Shown: positions 1 through 9,498 of the stretch, one piece after another
Numbering within the stretch: the first letter of the stretch is position 1
Layout: every line of letters starts with the position of its first letter
NCBI RefSeq assembly: GCF_003610535.1
Contig: NZ_RAPN01000002.1
Location: forward strand, 186,001 to 250,000
DNA: 64,000 nt
DNA from: Mangrovibacterium diazotrophicum
GTDB taxonomy: Bacteria > Bacteroidota > Bacteroidia > Bacteroidales > Prolixibacteraceae
Direction of reading: 5' to 3'
Translations under genes and position numbers: made by a program
Notes under the pieces: model-generated
The model's database searches: none
What the model saw: only the letters and a program-made list of their open reading frames with translations
What the model was told of the DNA's origin: nothing

Positions 1-383
1 CGCTTCGATACAACCAGCGGTCCAACCAGGTCAATATCGATCACCTGTTTAAAATCATCAACCGGCATTTCCAAAATCGGAACGCGCTTAATGATCCCCG
101 CATTGTTTACCAAAATATCGACAGAACCGACTTCCTTTTCGATTTGTGCTATCCCGGCATCAACACTTTCCTCACTTGACACATCAAAGGCATATGTGAA
201 AACCTCAATACCATCTTCAGCAAATTCTGCTTTCGATTTCTTCAATTTCTCTTCTGAAGTTCCATTAACACAAACCTTGGCCCCAGCTTTCGCCAACACC
301 TTTGCGATGGCCATACCAATGCCGTGCCCTCCTCCGGTAATCAAAGCAACTTTGCCCGAAAGATCAAATAAGCTGTCTATCAT
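1..383 (-). CDS. SDR oxidoreductase, gluconate 5-dehydrogenase/KduD-like (partial)
   Basis: N-terminal 127 residues of a short-chain dehydrogenase/reductase; the 3' part lies beyond the window edge. It starts MIDSLFDLSGKVALITGG and shows the nucleotide-binding glycine motif GGGHGIG near residues 17-23 and the NNAG motif near residue 93, followed by IDIDLVGPLVVSK, a pattern typical of gluconate 5-dehydrogenase and 2-dehydro-3-deoxy-gluconate dehydrogenase (KduD) sequences. Such enzymes interconvert keto and hydroxy sugar acids in the cytosol. Downstream of the GH88/PL8 genes, a role in processing the unsaturated uronate they release is plausible (inference). The 347-bp gap before it suggests its own promoter. 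A TACTTTTG box on the minus strand at 441-448 could be a -7 element, but no matching -33 box is visible. Confidence 0.85.
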   Translation of the reverse strand, partial: MIDSLFDLSGKVALITGGGHGIGMAIAKVLAKAGAKVCVNGTSEEKLKKSKAEFAEDGIEVFTYAFDVSSEESVDAGIAQIEKEVGSVDILVNNAGIIKRVPILEMPVDDFKQVIDIDLVGPLVVSK

Positions 384-730
384 GTTTTGAATTTTAACGA
401 ATGCGCTGAAGTTAGTCTTTTTTTGGAAGTTTATTTGCTCCAAAAGTATCAACAGAATCCCAGATCGGTCGTTTTTGCGACTATCTTTTCTTTCACCAGG
501 CACGCTCGTTTTCCAATTCTACCAAATGCTTCATCAAATGCCAAAACATCGAGGACTTTTCTGAAAAACATGTACCCGGAACGCAAAATGATACGCCTTC
601 ACTCAGGTTCCATCAAAAGTCCATTTCGACTCTCGATCAATCAAAAATTATGAAGGACACTACTACGTCAAAAGAATTGAGCATATAACGTTTGATATTA
701 ACCTCCAATATCCATCGATAAAATCAAAAT
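384..730. other. Intergenic region, no gene seen
   Basis: A 347-bp gap between the partial SDR gene and the SGNH esterase gene. Short open frames exist on both strands, but none resembles a protein or carries a convincing start context. No repeat or strong hairpin was seen. It probably holds the promoter of the SDR gene. Confidence 0.5.
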
Positions 731-1405
731 CTATTTTAAATACGGCAACAAGGCCTCTTTCCAAATAGCATAACCTTGCGCATTCATGTGCAGCATATCA
801 CTGATATACAATTCTTCATTTGGTTCTCCATCGGCATTTAGCATTGCATCCCAAATATCAACAAAAGTGACTGCTTCTGTTTTGCGGGCATAACGTTTCA
901 GCTTTTTGTTGTAGCTCAGCAATTGCTTTTTCAATGCCCATCTTTTGGGCGTCGGTTTCATTGAAATGAATAGAATATCGATGTCCAGATATTGCTCTTT
1001 CAACCAATTCACCAGTTGCTGGGCTTCAGCAAAAACCTGCTTTGGCTGTTCACCGGCAGCCATATCATTACCACCCACAAACACCCAAACCTGGCTCGGC
1101 TCGTATGGCAACACCAGTCGCTCTTTAAAATAAAGAATGTCACTCATCTGGGAACCGCCAAACCCGCGATTGGTAATATTTTTATCCGGGAAATAATCCT
1201 GCACGTCCCGCCATTTCGTGAACGACGAGCTGCCCAGCATCAAGATGCCATTCGTGTCCGGAGGACATGCCAAATCATCCTTTTCAAATTGGTCGATTGC
1301 CTTGCCATACTTGACTTGTGGATCGTATTGCGCATGAACCGTTGCTACGATAAAAAACAGTGAAATACTGAGAAGGATCTGATTTATTCGTCTTGATTTT
1401 TTCAT
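731..1405 (-). CDS. SGNH/GDSL-family hydrolase, secreted
   Basis: A 224-aa protein with a signal peptide (residues 1-25, ending VHAQ). The SGNH-hydrolase blocks are visible: GSSS near residue 58 (catalytic Ser block I), NRGFGGSQ near residue 79 (block II Gly), VGGND near residue 110 (block III Asn) and DMLHMN near residue 203 (block V Asp-x-x-His). Family members remove acetyl or other acyl groups from glycans in the periplasm. It is the last enzyme of the PL8/GH88 operon, 40 bp after the GH31 gene, so deacetylation of the polymer or its oligosaccharides is the likely job (inference). The exact ester specificity cannot be read from sequence. Confidence 0.88.
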   Translation of the reverse strand: MKKSRRINQILLSISLFFIVATVHAQYDPQVKYGKAIDQFEKDDLACPPDTNGILMLGSSSFTKWRDVQDYFPDKNITNRGFGGSQMSDILYFKERLVLPYEPSQVWVFVGGNDMAAGEQPKQVFAEAQQLVNWLKEQYLDIDILFISMKPTPKRWALKKQLLSYNKKLKRYARKTEAVTFVDIWDAMLNADGEPNEELYISDMLHMNAQGYAIWKEALLPYLK

Positions 1406-1445
1406 TTTCGATTTAAAATTAGGGCGATAAAAGAGTCGCCATGAC

Positions 1446-4094
1446 TCATTGATTGTCTTTTTGAAGGATCTTGAAATAATCGACTAAAGGAGCAAGTGCT
1501 TCTTTGGTTTCCGAGGCACTTGTTAACGCTTTCATGAATTTCTCTTTACCTTCGTTAAACTGAGCTAATTCTTCCTCAATCGTGGCCATATTCGGATTCA
1601 GTGTCATGCGATAACCAGTCATGGCCAGTCTTCCTAGCTCTGAGTCCATGAAGCGTGTATCTCCAAACTTGAATCCTCCTGCCTTTTTCACTTGTTTGAA
1701 AGCCAACTCGGCCCGTTTAAATTCACCCGGAAAACCGCTTAGTTTCTCAGCATTCTCTTTGGGCCATTCAATTTCAACTTTCAGCGAGTCAGTCACCGGC
1801 AAGCGTTCCGTTTGTATGATAGTCGCTAATTGCTGCCCGTCGTAGGTCCAGGTTGACGTTTCACTTTTTGCAGCATACGCAATTTCTTTCCCGTTTATTC
1901 GCACAGAAACCGGCGGATAGGTGAACTGAAATTCCAAGCGCCATTTCCGCTCGCTTGCCATTCCTTCATAGTTTCCTCCTACAGGTGCAACAACGACGGT
2001 TTGCTGCGTTTTACTTCTGTTGGACTGAATTTCCGTTCTGGCCAATTTTCCGATTCTGTAATCTTCATTGCTGCTATCGTCATCGAACAAGTGCAGTCGG
2101 CCTGATTCGCCGGGAAAAATTTTCAGTGAAATATCCTCAATCGGACCGTTGATTGCCTGGGAATCGCCGATCATCGGAATTAGGGCACCTTCCCGAACAA
2201 AGAGCGGGATTTCCGATAAAAGGTAAGGCCGTTCCACAACTTTTCCTCCATCCAAAATTGTTCCGGAGTACCACTCTACCCACTTTCCCTCGGGTAGCCA
2301 AACGCTCTTATCGACATACATTTTACCTTCCGGAATGGAATCGGTGATTGGAGCCACCAACAGATCTTCGCCAAATAGATACTGGCCATTGAATTCATAA
2401 GCATTGTGCTGATCAGGATATTCGTAGTACATGGGGCGCATCAGGGAAACGCCACTTTCGTACGCTTCAAAGGACTGGGAATAGAGATATGGGAATAGCT
2501 GGTGGCGCAATTTTACCGCCTCACGCATCACCTCAAAATATTCGGAATCGTAGGCCCACATCCGCCGTTCGATCAGGGGATCTTTGGTGGCGTGCGTCCT
2601 GAAAATCGGGCTAAAAACGCCCCACTGAATCCACCTTGTGAACAATTCCGGATCAAGTTTATCCCCCTGCATATGTCCACCAATATCATGGCTCCAGTAG
2701 CCAAAACAAACATTGGACGCCGTAGCGGTAAATTCAGGCTGATAGGCCAGCGATTTCCAGGAAATAAACGTGTCGCCCGAAAACCCGATTTGATACCGGT
2801 GATTTCCCAATCCACCATAGCGATGAAAAATAATTGGGCGTTTGCCCTGCCGTTGCATGTCGCTGTAATGAAGATAGTTTAAATAAAAGGTTGGATTCAC
2901 GCCAGTCAGTTTAGTCGTTCCCCATTGCTGCCAATCGAGCCACCAAAAATCAACCCCCTCCTTCTCCAGCGGATGCATGATCAGATCAAAGTAATTTTGC
3001 GCATAGGTTTTGTCGACAATATCAAAAGGCACATAGTTTTTGCTTGCAGGATCAACTCCCATCGCTTCCGCAAATACCGGATAAACATCTTCGTGTGGCT
3101 GAACGCCAGAGGCCGGATGCACATTCAGACAGGTTTTTATTCCTTTTTCTTCCAGCCAGTCCAGAAATACCCAGGGCTGCGGGAAATAGGTCTTTTCCCA
3201 GGTGTAGCCGGTCCAGCCGTGCTTTTGGTTCGCCTGATCACGCACTTTCACCCCGTTTTCCCACCAATCTTCCTGATCGGTAATATGCCAATCCATATCC
3301 ATTACAAGAACATCCAAAGGCAAATCATGCATTTCGTATTCCCGGACCAACTCCCGGTATTCCAGATCGGTGTATGCCCAGTAGCGAGACCACCAAATTC
3401 CAAACGCGTATTTGGGAGGAACCGGAATCTTGCCGGCCACGGTCGTAAAATCTTTCAGTGCTGCTTTGTAATCCCGGCCATACGCAAAGAAATACCAGTC
3501 GCAGTAGCTGTCAGTAGAATCGCGCGAAACACCCCAGGCCCAATCCGAATCGTCAAACAGAGGCTTGTCTGAATCGTCAATCAATGTCCACCCCGCTGTG
3601 GATAGTAAGCCATCATCAAGTTTTACCGGAATCGTATCTCCCCAAACAATTTTCAGATCGCCATCACAGGCGTCCAGTGTTCGGGTGGTTCCCTGCAAAT
3701 TGCCCTTATTCCCGAGGCCGGGATACCATTCTCCTTCCGTTTTCTTATTCCGAAACTTAATACTCAGGTTTTCCCGCGAGAAAATTCCCTTGCCCTTCTC
3801 AAAGGTCAAATCCAATAATGACGTTTTTATTCGAAGTACATCACCGCGCTCGTCCGATTCAAAGGGAGGAACTTCCGTTTTCCGATTGATAAAAACCAGG
3901 GAGGGCCGGTCTTCGAATTGCTTCGCTTCAGACCATTCCATTCGGATTAATCCCGGCGTGAGAACCGTAAAACGAGCATTACCAAAACTTACTATTGCTC
4001 CGGGTTCAGCTTCACCCTGCATCGGTTGACCCGATGTAAATTGAATACTGAATAGCCCGAACAACAGTAAAGTGAAGAGTTTCAATTGATTCAT
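1446..4094 (-). CDS. GH31 glycoside hydrolase, secreted (alpha-glucosidase/xylosidase-type)
   Basis: An 882-aa protein with a signal peptide (about residues 1-22). An N-terminal beta-sandwich is followed by a GH31 barrel: PLDVLVMDMDWH near 259-270, nucleophile Asp387 in WWLDW, and the likely acid/base Asp441 in FSGDT. A C-terminal beta-sandwich and an about 100-residue helical tail follow. GH31 enzymes remove alpha-linked glucose, xylose, galactose or related sugars from non-reducing ends with retention. The sequence alone does not fix which; the region around HPASGVQPHED marks a subgroup common in Bacteroidota whose members are usually annotated only as GH31. It lies 39 bp after the SGNH lipoprotein gene in the PUL operon. 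Confidence 0.9.
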   Translation of the reverse strand: MNQLKLFTLLLFGLFSIQFTSGQPMQGEAEPGAIVSFGNARFTVLTPGLIRMEWSEAKQFEDRPSLVFINRKTEVPPFESDERGDVLRIKTSLLDLTFEKGKGIFSRENLSIKFRNKKTEGEWYPGLGNKGNLQGTTRTLDACDGDLKIVWGDTIPVKLDDGLLSTAGWTLIDDSDKPLFDDSDWAWGVSRDSTDSYCDWYFFAYGRDYKAALKDFTTVAGKIPVPPKYAFGIWWSRYWAYTDLEYRELVREYEMHDLPLDVLVMDMDWHITDQEDWWENGVKVRDQANQKHGWTGYTWEKTYFPQPWVFLDWLEEKGIKTCLNVHPASGVQPHEDVYPVFAEAMGVDPASKNYVPFDIVDKTYAQNYFDLIMHPLEKEGVDFWWLDWQQWGTTKLTGVNPTFYLNYLHYSDMQRQGKRPIIFHRYGGLGNHRYQIGFSGDTFISWKSLAYQPEFTATASNVCFGYWSHDIGGHMQGDKLDPELFTRWIQWGVFSPIFRTHATKDPLIERRMWAYDSEYFEVMREAVKLRHQLFPYLYSQSFEAYESGVSLMRPMYYEYPDQHNAYEFNGQYLFGEDLLVAPITDSIPEGKMYVDKSVWLPEGKWVEWYSGTILDGGKVVERPYLLSEIPLFVREGALIPMIGDSQAINGPIEDISLKIFPGESGRLHLFDDDSSNEDYRIGKLARTEIQSNRSKTQQTVVVAPVGGNYEGMASERKWRLEFQFTYPPVSVRINGKEIAYAAKSETSTWTYDGQQLATIIQTERLPVTDSLKVEIEWPKENAEKLSGFPGEFKRAELAFKQVKKAGGFKFGDTRFMDSELGRLAMTGYRMTLNPNMATIEEELAQFNEGKEKFMKALTSASETKEALAPLVDYFKILQKDNQ

Positions 4095-4133
4095 AGGTTG
4101 CGATTTACGGTTCTACATTCCACCACGGGTGGA

Positions 4134-4775
4134 CTACTGTACCTGGAGACCTTCCGCGATAACTTCAGCTAATTTTTTCGCTCCGGCTTCATCCGGATGA
4201 ATACCATCCGGGAAATGCCCCGCCTGCCCTTGCAAACCGGTGTAGACATCAATGACCGGCAGACTGTTCACAGACGCCAATCGCTCAATAATTGGAATCA
4301 CCTGCTCGCGAATGGTGGTATCATTGATATTCCATCTTTTTTCGAAGGCAGGAGCCGGTAAACACATGTAAATTTTCGGATGGGTCGGAATCGATTGAAA
4401 AGTGTCGATGAGCGCCTGGTAGTCCTGCTCATAGGCTGCAGCATTCCAATTATGATCTTTGGAGTCGTTGGTTCCCAGCTTAATCACAATCACATCGGGT
4501 TGGTAAATGAACACATCATCCAACTCGTTGCACTTCCAATAGGGCATATCACTGTTTTTGAGCATTGTTGCCGCGCTTCGGCCGCAATTCATCACCACGT
4601 AATCAGGCCCCATCAGGCTGTCCAAAATCACCGGGTAAGACGATTTATTCCACACTTGTGTCCCAACTCCTTCGGTGATGCTATCGCCTACACAAGCGAT
4701 TTTTACCGGTTTTTGACACGCACTTAAAATGACTGCTCCCAATAGCAGCAAGCCCCATACTTTTAACTTATTCAT
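4134..4775 (-). CDS. SGNH/GDSL-family esterase lipoprotein
   Basis: A 213-aa protein with a lipobox (LSAC, Cys20), so probably membrane-anchored. Block I is CVGDSITEG near residues 28-36 with the catalytic Ser; block III is LGTND near residue 100; block V is DGIHPDEAG near residue 190 with the Asp-x-x-His pair. This resembles sialate/xylan-type O-acetylesterases, but the substrate is not evident. It is the second SGNH hydrolase in this PUL, 22 bp after GH3 and 39 bp before GH31. The two proteins differ in length and motifs, so they probably attack different ester positions (inference). Confidence 0.9.
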   Translation of the reverse strand: MNKLKVWGLLLLGAVILSACQKPVKIACVGDSITEGVGTQVWNKSSYPVILDSLMGPDYVVMNCGRSAATMLKNSDMPYWKCNELDDVFIYQPDVIVIKLGTNDSKDHNWNAAAYEQDYQALIDTFQSIPTHPKIYMCLPAPAFEKRWNINDTTIREQVIPIIERLASVNSLPVIDVYTGLQGQAGHFPDGIHPDEAGAKKLAEVIAEGLQVQ

Positions 4776-4797
4776 TTTTATTAATTATTTCGTTTGA

Positions 4798-7359
4798 CTA
4801 TTTTTTGATTTTTCCCTGTAAACGAATATCGGCTGACGAACTTCCCACTAACAAGTCGAATTCTCCGGGCTCTACCATCCATCGAATCTCTTTTGCGGAG
4901 AAGAAAGCAAAGGCATCATCTCCCAGGGTCATCGAAACCCTTCGTTTTTCACCCGGCTCCAGGTATACTTTCTCAAAGGCTTTCAGTTCCTTCGCCGGTC
5001 TGGATTCTGACGCTTCCACGTCGTGCACATAAAGCTGTGGTACTTCCGCGCCAGCTACCTGCCCGGTGTTTTCGATATCGAATGCCACGTTAATGCTATC
5101 TGACAGTTCTGTAATTTCAAGATTTTCGTACGCAAACTGCGTGTAGGAAAGGCCATAACCAAATGGGAATAGAACCGGAATATCCTTGTTCTCATAGTAT
5201 CGATAGCCCACCCAAATTCCTTCGGCATAATTTACGGTTAGGTTAGTTCCGGGATAGTTCCCGAATGACGGATTGTCTTCCACTTTAAACGGAAAGCTTT
5301 GTGCCAATTTACCCGAAGGATTTACTTTTCCGAACAGCACATTGGCAATGGCATTACCCCCTTCCTGTCCGGGATAAAAGGCTTCCACAATTGCATGAAC
5401 GTCATTCATCCAGGGCATAGCAACGGCAGCCCCGTTTTGAAGGACAACAACGGTATTAGGATTTACCTTCGCAACTTCCCGAATCAGTCGATTTTGTTCT
5501 CCCGGCAAACGAAGATCGCTCCGGTCGTTACCACCGCCCTCAAAAAAATTCGACAGACCCGCAAAAATTACAGCTGCATCGCACTCTTTGGCTGCTTTTA
5601 CAGCCAGCGCTACAGGGTCCACTCCCGGAACCTCCCATTCCAGGCGTATAAAATTGCGATTCCGCTTTTTGGTAAACTCGAGCCGGACATCCAGCATTTC
5701 ACCTTCCTCCAAATGCACAGGCAACTGCTTACTTTTTGCAGCAAACATTTCTTCGAAAGTATCGTTGGCACCCTGATTCCAATTATCAAATTTCAGTTCG
5801 CCGTTCAAATACAGACGAAAACCACACTCCGCAGCTGACACTCCAATCTTGTAATCTCCGCTAACCGGCGCTTTTATTTGTCCGGTCCAGCGGGCCGAAT
5901 ATTGAATATGACTAACGCCGGGGTGAGGACTTGCCCATCCCCAGGAAAAATCAATTCGAGCTTCCATGTCCACCGCATCGGGTGTGCCTCCTAACGAATC
6001 ATTTGAAAAATACTCGGCTTTCAATCCCGGCTGCAACGCATCGTCTTTGGAGTGAAATAAATTCCCCTCGCCTATTACTTCCAGGTTCCCACTCAATCCA
6101 CAACCTTCTTCGTAGTGAATCTCAACCGTATCACCACAATAGTTTTTTATTCCCTGCAATGGGCTCACCGAATAGAATGGTGTTACCGAAGCACTTCCGC
6201 CGCCACCGAGTCGGGCCTGAGCCGCATTGGGGCCCAACACAGCCAGTTTTTTCACATCAGACTTAAACGGAAGGACCTGTTCGTTTTTCAATAAAACGAT
6301 GCCGTCCTCTGCAACTTTTCGAGCTAATTCCTGATGTCCTGGAGAATTGAATTCATAGTCAAATTCAACTTTAGGTAGATCAACAACTTTGGTTTTGATG
6401 ATCCCTCGCAGGATGCGCTTTACTTTGTCGTTCAGCTCCGCCTCGCTTAGCAAACCATCCTCAATGGCTTTTAATACATTGGCCTTTGTCAAGAACTTAC
6501 CTGGCCCGGGCATCTCTATATCCAGCTTGGTCGTTATCGATTCTGCTGTTTTAATATCATTCCAGTCAGATACCACAAATCCCGGATAAGCCCACTCGCC
6601 TTTCAAAATGTCTTCCAGAATATGTTTGTTCGCTGATGTTTGCTCACCATTCAAATCATTGTAGGCAGTCATCAGCCCCCACGGATCTGACTTTTCCAGG
6701 GCAATTTTGAAGTTCGGTAAATAGATCTCCCGCAACGTGCGCTCATCCACCAACACATTCAGGTTGTTTTGATAGGCCTGCTGGTTATTCGCTGTAAAGT
6801 GCTTGATTACACACCCCACATCTTCAGACTGTACCCCATTGATGAAAGCCGCCCCTAGCTCGCCCGACAAAACCGGGTCTTCTGAAAAGGTTTCGAAATT
6901 TCTGCCATTCAAAGGAGTGCGGATAATATTCACCATTGGAGCCAGCAAGATGGATGAACCGGTACTTCTGGCTTCACGTCCCATGGCGGCTCCCAGTTCC
7001 CTGATAAGCGCTTTATTCCAGGTAGCCGCCTGCGCCGAGGCCGTCGGAAAACAGGTGGCGTTGGGCTTCATCTGGCCGTTTTCATCCAGAATAATGGTGA
7101 TTCCATGCCCACAATCGGAAACTTGAATTGCTGGTACATTCAGGCGTTCAATTCCTTTGAAATGCCACATATCTTTTCCTGCAATAAAGTCGGCTTTCTC
7201 TTCCAGCGTCATTCGCCCCAACAGGTCTTCTACGCGTTGATCAACCGGCAGTGCAGGATTCTGGTAGTCGGCAACAGGCACATCCTTTTTGCCGCTACAA
7301 GCTGCCATGAGCAAGGCCAAACAGCAGACCGATAGCCGCTGTAAATATTTCTTTTTCAT
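4798..7359 (-). CDS. GH3 beta-glycosidase lipoprotein with PA14 insert
   Basis: An 853-aa lipoprotein (lipobox MAAC, Cys21). The GH3 N-terminal barrel carries nucleophile Asp265 in FVVSDWND and the KHFTANN substrate-binding motif near 186-192. The C-terminal alpha/beta sandwich is interrupted at about residues 415-560 by a PA14 domain (AEYFSND, PVSGDYKIGV, LYLNGELKFDNW), and a fibronectin-III-like domain closes the protein. This layout is that of PA14-containing GH3 beta-glucosidases, which trim beta-linked glucose or related sugars from oligosaccharides; PA14 usually helps select chain length. It sits 20 bp after the PL8 gene in the PUL operon. Confidence 0.92.
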   Translation of the reverse strand: MKKKYLQRLSVCCLALLMAACSGKKDVPVADYQNPALPVDQRVEDLLGRMTLEEKADFIAGKDMWHFKGIERLNVPAIQVSDCGHGITIILDENGQMKPNATCFPTASAQAATWNKALIRELGAAMGREARSTGSSILLAPMVNIIRTPLNGRNFETFSEDPVLSGELGAAFINGVQSEDVGCVIKHFTANNQQAYQNNLNVLVDERTLREIYLPNFKIALEKSDPWGLMTAYNDLNGEQTSANKHILEDILKGEWAYPGFVVSDWNDIKTAESITTKLDIEMPGPGKFLTKANVLKAIEDGLLSEAELNDKVKRILRGIIKTKVVDLPKVEFDYEFNSPGHQELARKVAEDGIVLLKNEQVLPFKSDVKKLAVLGPNAAQARLGGGGSASVTPFYSVSPLQGIKNYCGDTVEIHYEEGCGLSGNLEVIGEGNLFHSKDDALQPGLKAEYFSNDSLGGTPDAVDMEARIDFSWGWASPHPGVSHIQYSARWTGQIKAPVSGDYKIGVSAAECGFRLYLNGELKFDNWNQGANDTFEEMFAAKSKQLPVHLEEGEMLDVRLEFTKKRNRNFIRLEWEVPGVDPVALAVKAAKECDAAVIFAGLSNFFEGGGNDRSDLRLPGEQNRLIREVAKVNPNTVVVLQNGAAVAMPWMNDVHAIVEAFYPGQEGGNAIANVLFGKVNPSGKLAQSFPFKVEDNPSFGNYPGTNLTVNYAEGIWVGYRYYENKDIPVLFPFGYGLSYTQFAYENLEITELSDSINVAFDIENTGQVAGAEVPQLYVHDVEASESRPAKELKAFEKVYLEPGEKRRVSMTLGDDAFAFFSAKEIRWMVEPGEFDLLVGSSSADIRLQGKIKK

Positions 7360-7379
7360 AAGTTGTTTTCTTTTTCTGA

Positions 7380-9470
7380 TTAGTTTTTGTGCAAGGTGAA
7401 TGTTCGGGTATCCCCCAGCCGGTCGTTTTGAGGAAAGTCCAGGTAAAATCCCCCGGGAGAAATTTGACGGACAAATTCGTTCTCTTCACAGGTATAAGAC
7501 CGGCCACAACTGATTGTAATTCCTTTTAGCTTCTGCGTAGGATCGGCCAGAGACAGTTCGAGTTGTTTACCATTGGAGTTTGCCATGATCAAACAAGCTT
7601 GATCGACATGCAAGCCAAAGGGTAATTTCAGGTTCTCCGATGAATAAACAGCCGCTCCAAACCAGGAGTCGTCAGCTGCTTGCACCACCTGCGCATCAGC
7701 TGTATTTTGCAGAATTCTGAAAGAAGGTGCAGTTTCCATTTGCGTCAGCTTTTGCACGTCGGCTCCCGGCACCAATGCATAGGCGTAGCTCGCCTGTTCG
7801 GGTTTTACGCCATGCTCGAAGTACATGCAGAGCAGGCTTGTATCCATAACCGACGAGGGATATTGCCAGGCAACCTTATGCCAGTTTCCATGCACCTCTC
7901 CAGCTTTCAGCACAATTGAACCGCCTTGGGGGAAAAAGTAACCGGCGCCCTTGTGTAATACCCAAACCGGGTTTTCAAGATGAACGGAATCCTTGACGGT
8001 CATATTTGCGTTTTGGTTTTTCACCACGACTTCCCCACTTAAATAGGTCTGCTCAATTCCGGTTGTCATTTCAAACTCACGATCCGACTGAATTCCGGCG
8101 CCCAGACAAACCATCTGATCTTCGAGTACGAACCAGGATTTTTTAGCAAACACCTGGTCCCGTTTGTAATCCATAGCCGCTACGGCTCTTTTTCCGTTGC
8201 TAACGCCTCCCACAAAATCGCTCTCAAGAAAGTATCCCTGGTAAGTCAGGATTGGTAATGATGCCGTATCCTGAACCGCCGTTACTCCGGGAATTTTTTG
8301 CCAATCCCAAAAAGGAAAAATATTGAGGTATTCATCTGGTGACTGGCTCAAAAAAGTCGCACCGTCGCCCATGTAGTAACCGCTGATGTTTTCAGAGTTG
8401 CAGGATTCGGCTCCGGCTACCCGATCCGAACACATCTTCAGGGAAAAGAAATAATCTTCCTCTCGCTTTAGCAGGTAATCCGAATTCCGGAAGTAGCGAA
8501 TACCCATCGGAATTTCCTCATCAGACCAGGCCTTACCGGTGATCTTAGCGAATTTTTCCAGACACCCCATAATCTCATTCGCACGCTTTTTCTGATAATC
8601 CACAAAAAACTGGCGCCCCAATGCACTAACGTCGATCTGTCCTTTCCAAATAACCCATTGGATTCCTTCCAGCAGGTAATTTCGCAAGATGGCTACTTTA
8701 TCCTCGGTAAAATGGAAAGGTGTGCCATCCAAAATTCCCATCCAGTAGACCATGCCAACCGCATAGGCCGAGCCGTAATTTCCAAATTGTTGCTGTGGCC
8801 CATGCTGATGAAATGACCAATCCGGCTGTATACCTTCACCGTCGCCCACTTTTAGTTCTTCCTGAATTGCCCGGGCAGCTTTGGCAACCGTTTCGGCATC
8901 GCGTTGTAAAAGAGCCCTCAAAAGCACATTACCGGACAACCAAACTTTGTTTTGCCCGGTTAGTTTGATTTCGGCACGACTCAGAATTTCAATCGCTTTA
9001 TCCAATTGGGCCGCTGTCAATTCTTTTTCCATCAATAACACAGTGGGGCCCAACAGTTGGGGCACGCCAATTTGCGGATACCACCAGTTGGGGCAGATAA
9101 AATCGTGCTCCAACCAATAATCCAGCGCAAGCAAAATATTGCTTCGAACCTCATCCTCCTGATAAAATTTCGAAGCCGGTTGTTGCCAGGCAATCGCCAG
9201 CGCCTGTAGTCTTCTCAAATGATCAGCCACCGGCCATTCGCCGCGTTGTAAACTTGAATAGTCTATATCGCTCCAGGTTCCTGATTCGTCCATTTCATCC
9301 AGCCATGCGGAAAGCGTGTTTGCTGAGATTTCCTGAACAAGTAGCTCATTCCAAATATTTTGGTGCAGTTTGTACAAATGATCGGGATACTCTGCTGTAC
9401 TTTGTGCACAGCTAAGCAAGCTTGTGATGGAAATCGAAGCACAAAGGAAGAAACGAATCAATTTAATCAT
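7380..9470 (-). CDS. Polysaccharide lyase family 8, lipoprotein
   Basis: A 696-aa lipoprotein (LLSC, Cys21). An N-terminal alpha/alpha-toroid is followed by the antiparallel beta-sandwiches of PL8. The catalytic set is recognisable: aromatic patch PNWW at 127-130, Asn174 in TGQN, His223 in HQHGPQQQ and Tyr232 in GNYGSAY. The 49 and 9 residue spacings closely match the Asn/His/Tyr set of characterised PL8 enzymes. PL8 lyases split beta-eliminable bonds to glucuronic acid in hyaluronan, chondroitin or xanthan and leave an unsaturated uronate. The GH88 gene lies immediately upstream (28 bp) and would remove it. The absence of sulfatases nearby argues against sulfated glycosaminoglycans. Confidence 0.92.
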   Translation of the reverse strand: MIKLIRFFLCASISITSLLSCAQSTAEYPDHLYKLHQNIWNELLVQEISANTLSAWLDEMDESGTWSDIDYSSLQRGEWPVADHLRRLQALAIAWQQPASKFYQEDEVRSNILLALDYWLEHDFICPNWWYPQIGVPQLLGPTVLLMEKELTAAQLDKAIEILSRAEIKLTGQNKVWLSGNVLLRALLQRDAETVAKAARAIQEELKVGDGEGIQPDWSFHQHGPQQQFGNYGSAYAVGMVYWMGILDGTPFHFTEDKVAILRNYLLEGIQWVIWKGQIDVSALGRQFFVDYQKKRANEIMGCLEKFAKITGKAWSDEEIPMGIRYFRNSDYLLKREEDYFFSLKMCSDRVAGAESCNSENISGYYMGDGATFLSQSPDEYLNIFPFWDWQKIPGVTAVQDTASLPILTYQGYFLESDFVGGVSNGKRAVAAMDYKRDQVFAKKSWFVLEDQMVCLGAGIQSDREFEMTTGIEQTYLSGEVVVKNQNANMTVKDSVHLENPVWVLHKGAGYFFPQGGSIVLKAGEVHGNWHKVAWQYPSSVMDTSLLCMYFEHGVKPEQASYAYALVPGADVQKLTQMETAPSFRILQNTADAQVVQAADDSWFGAAVYSSENLKLPFGLHVDQACLIMANSNGKQLELSLADPTQKLKGITISCGRSYTCEENEFVRQISPGGFYLDFPQNDRLGDTRTFTLHKN

Positions 9471-9498
9471 GGGTGTAGCTGGACTTTAGTATGATGAA

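Noticed and set aside
441-448. A TACTTTTG box on the minus strand upstream of the partial SDR gene.
   Set aside because: No TTTG at the expected -33 distance, so it is not listed as a promoter.
387-653. An 88-codon plus-strand frame upstream of the SDR gene.
   Set aside because: Composition is not protein-like and it begins antisense to the SDR leader; treated as noise.
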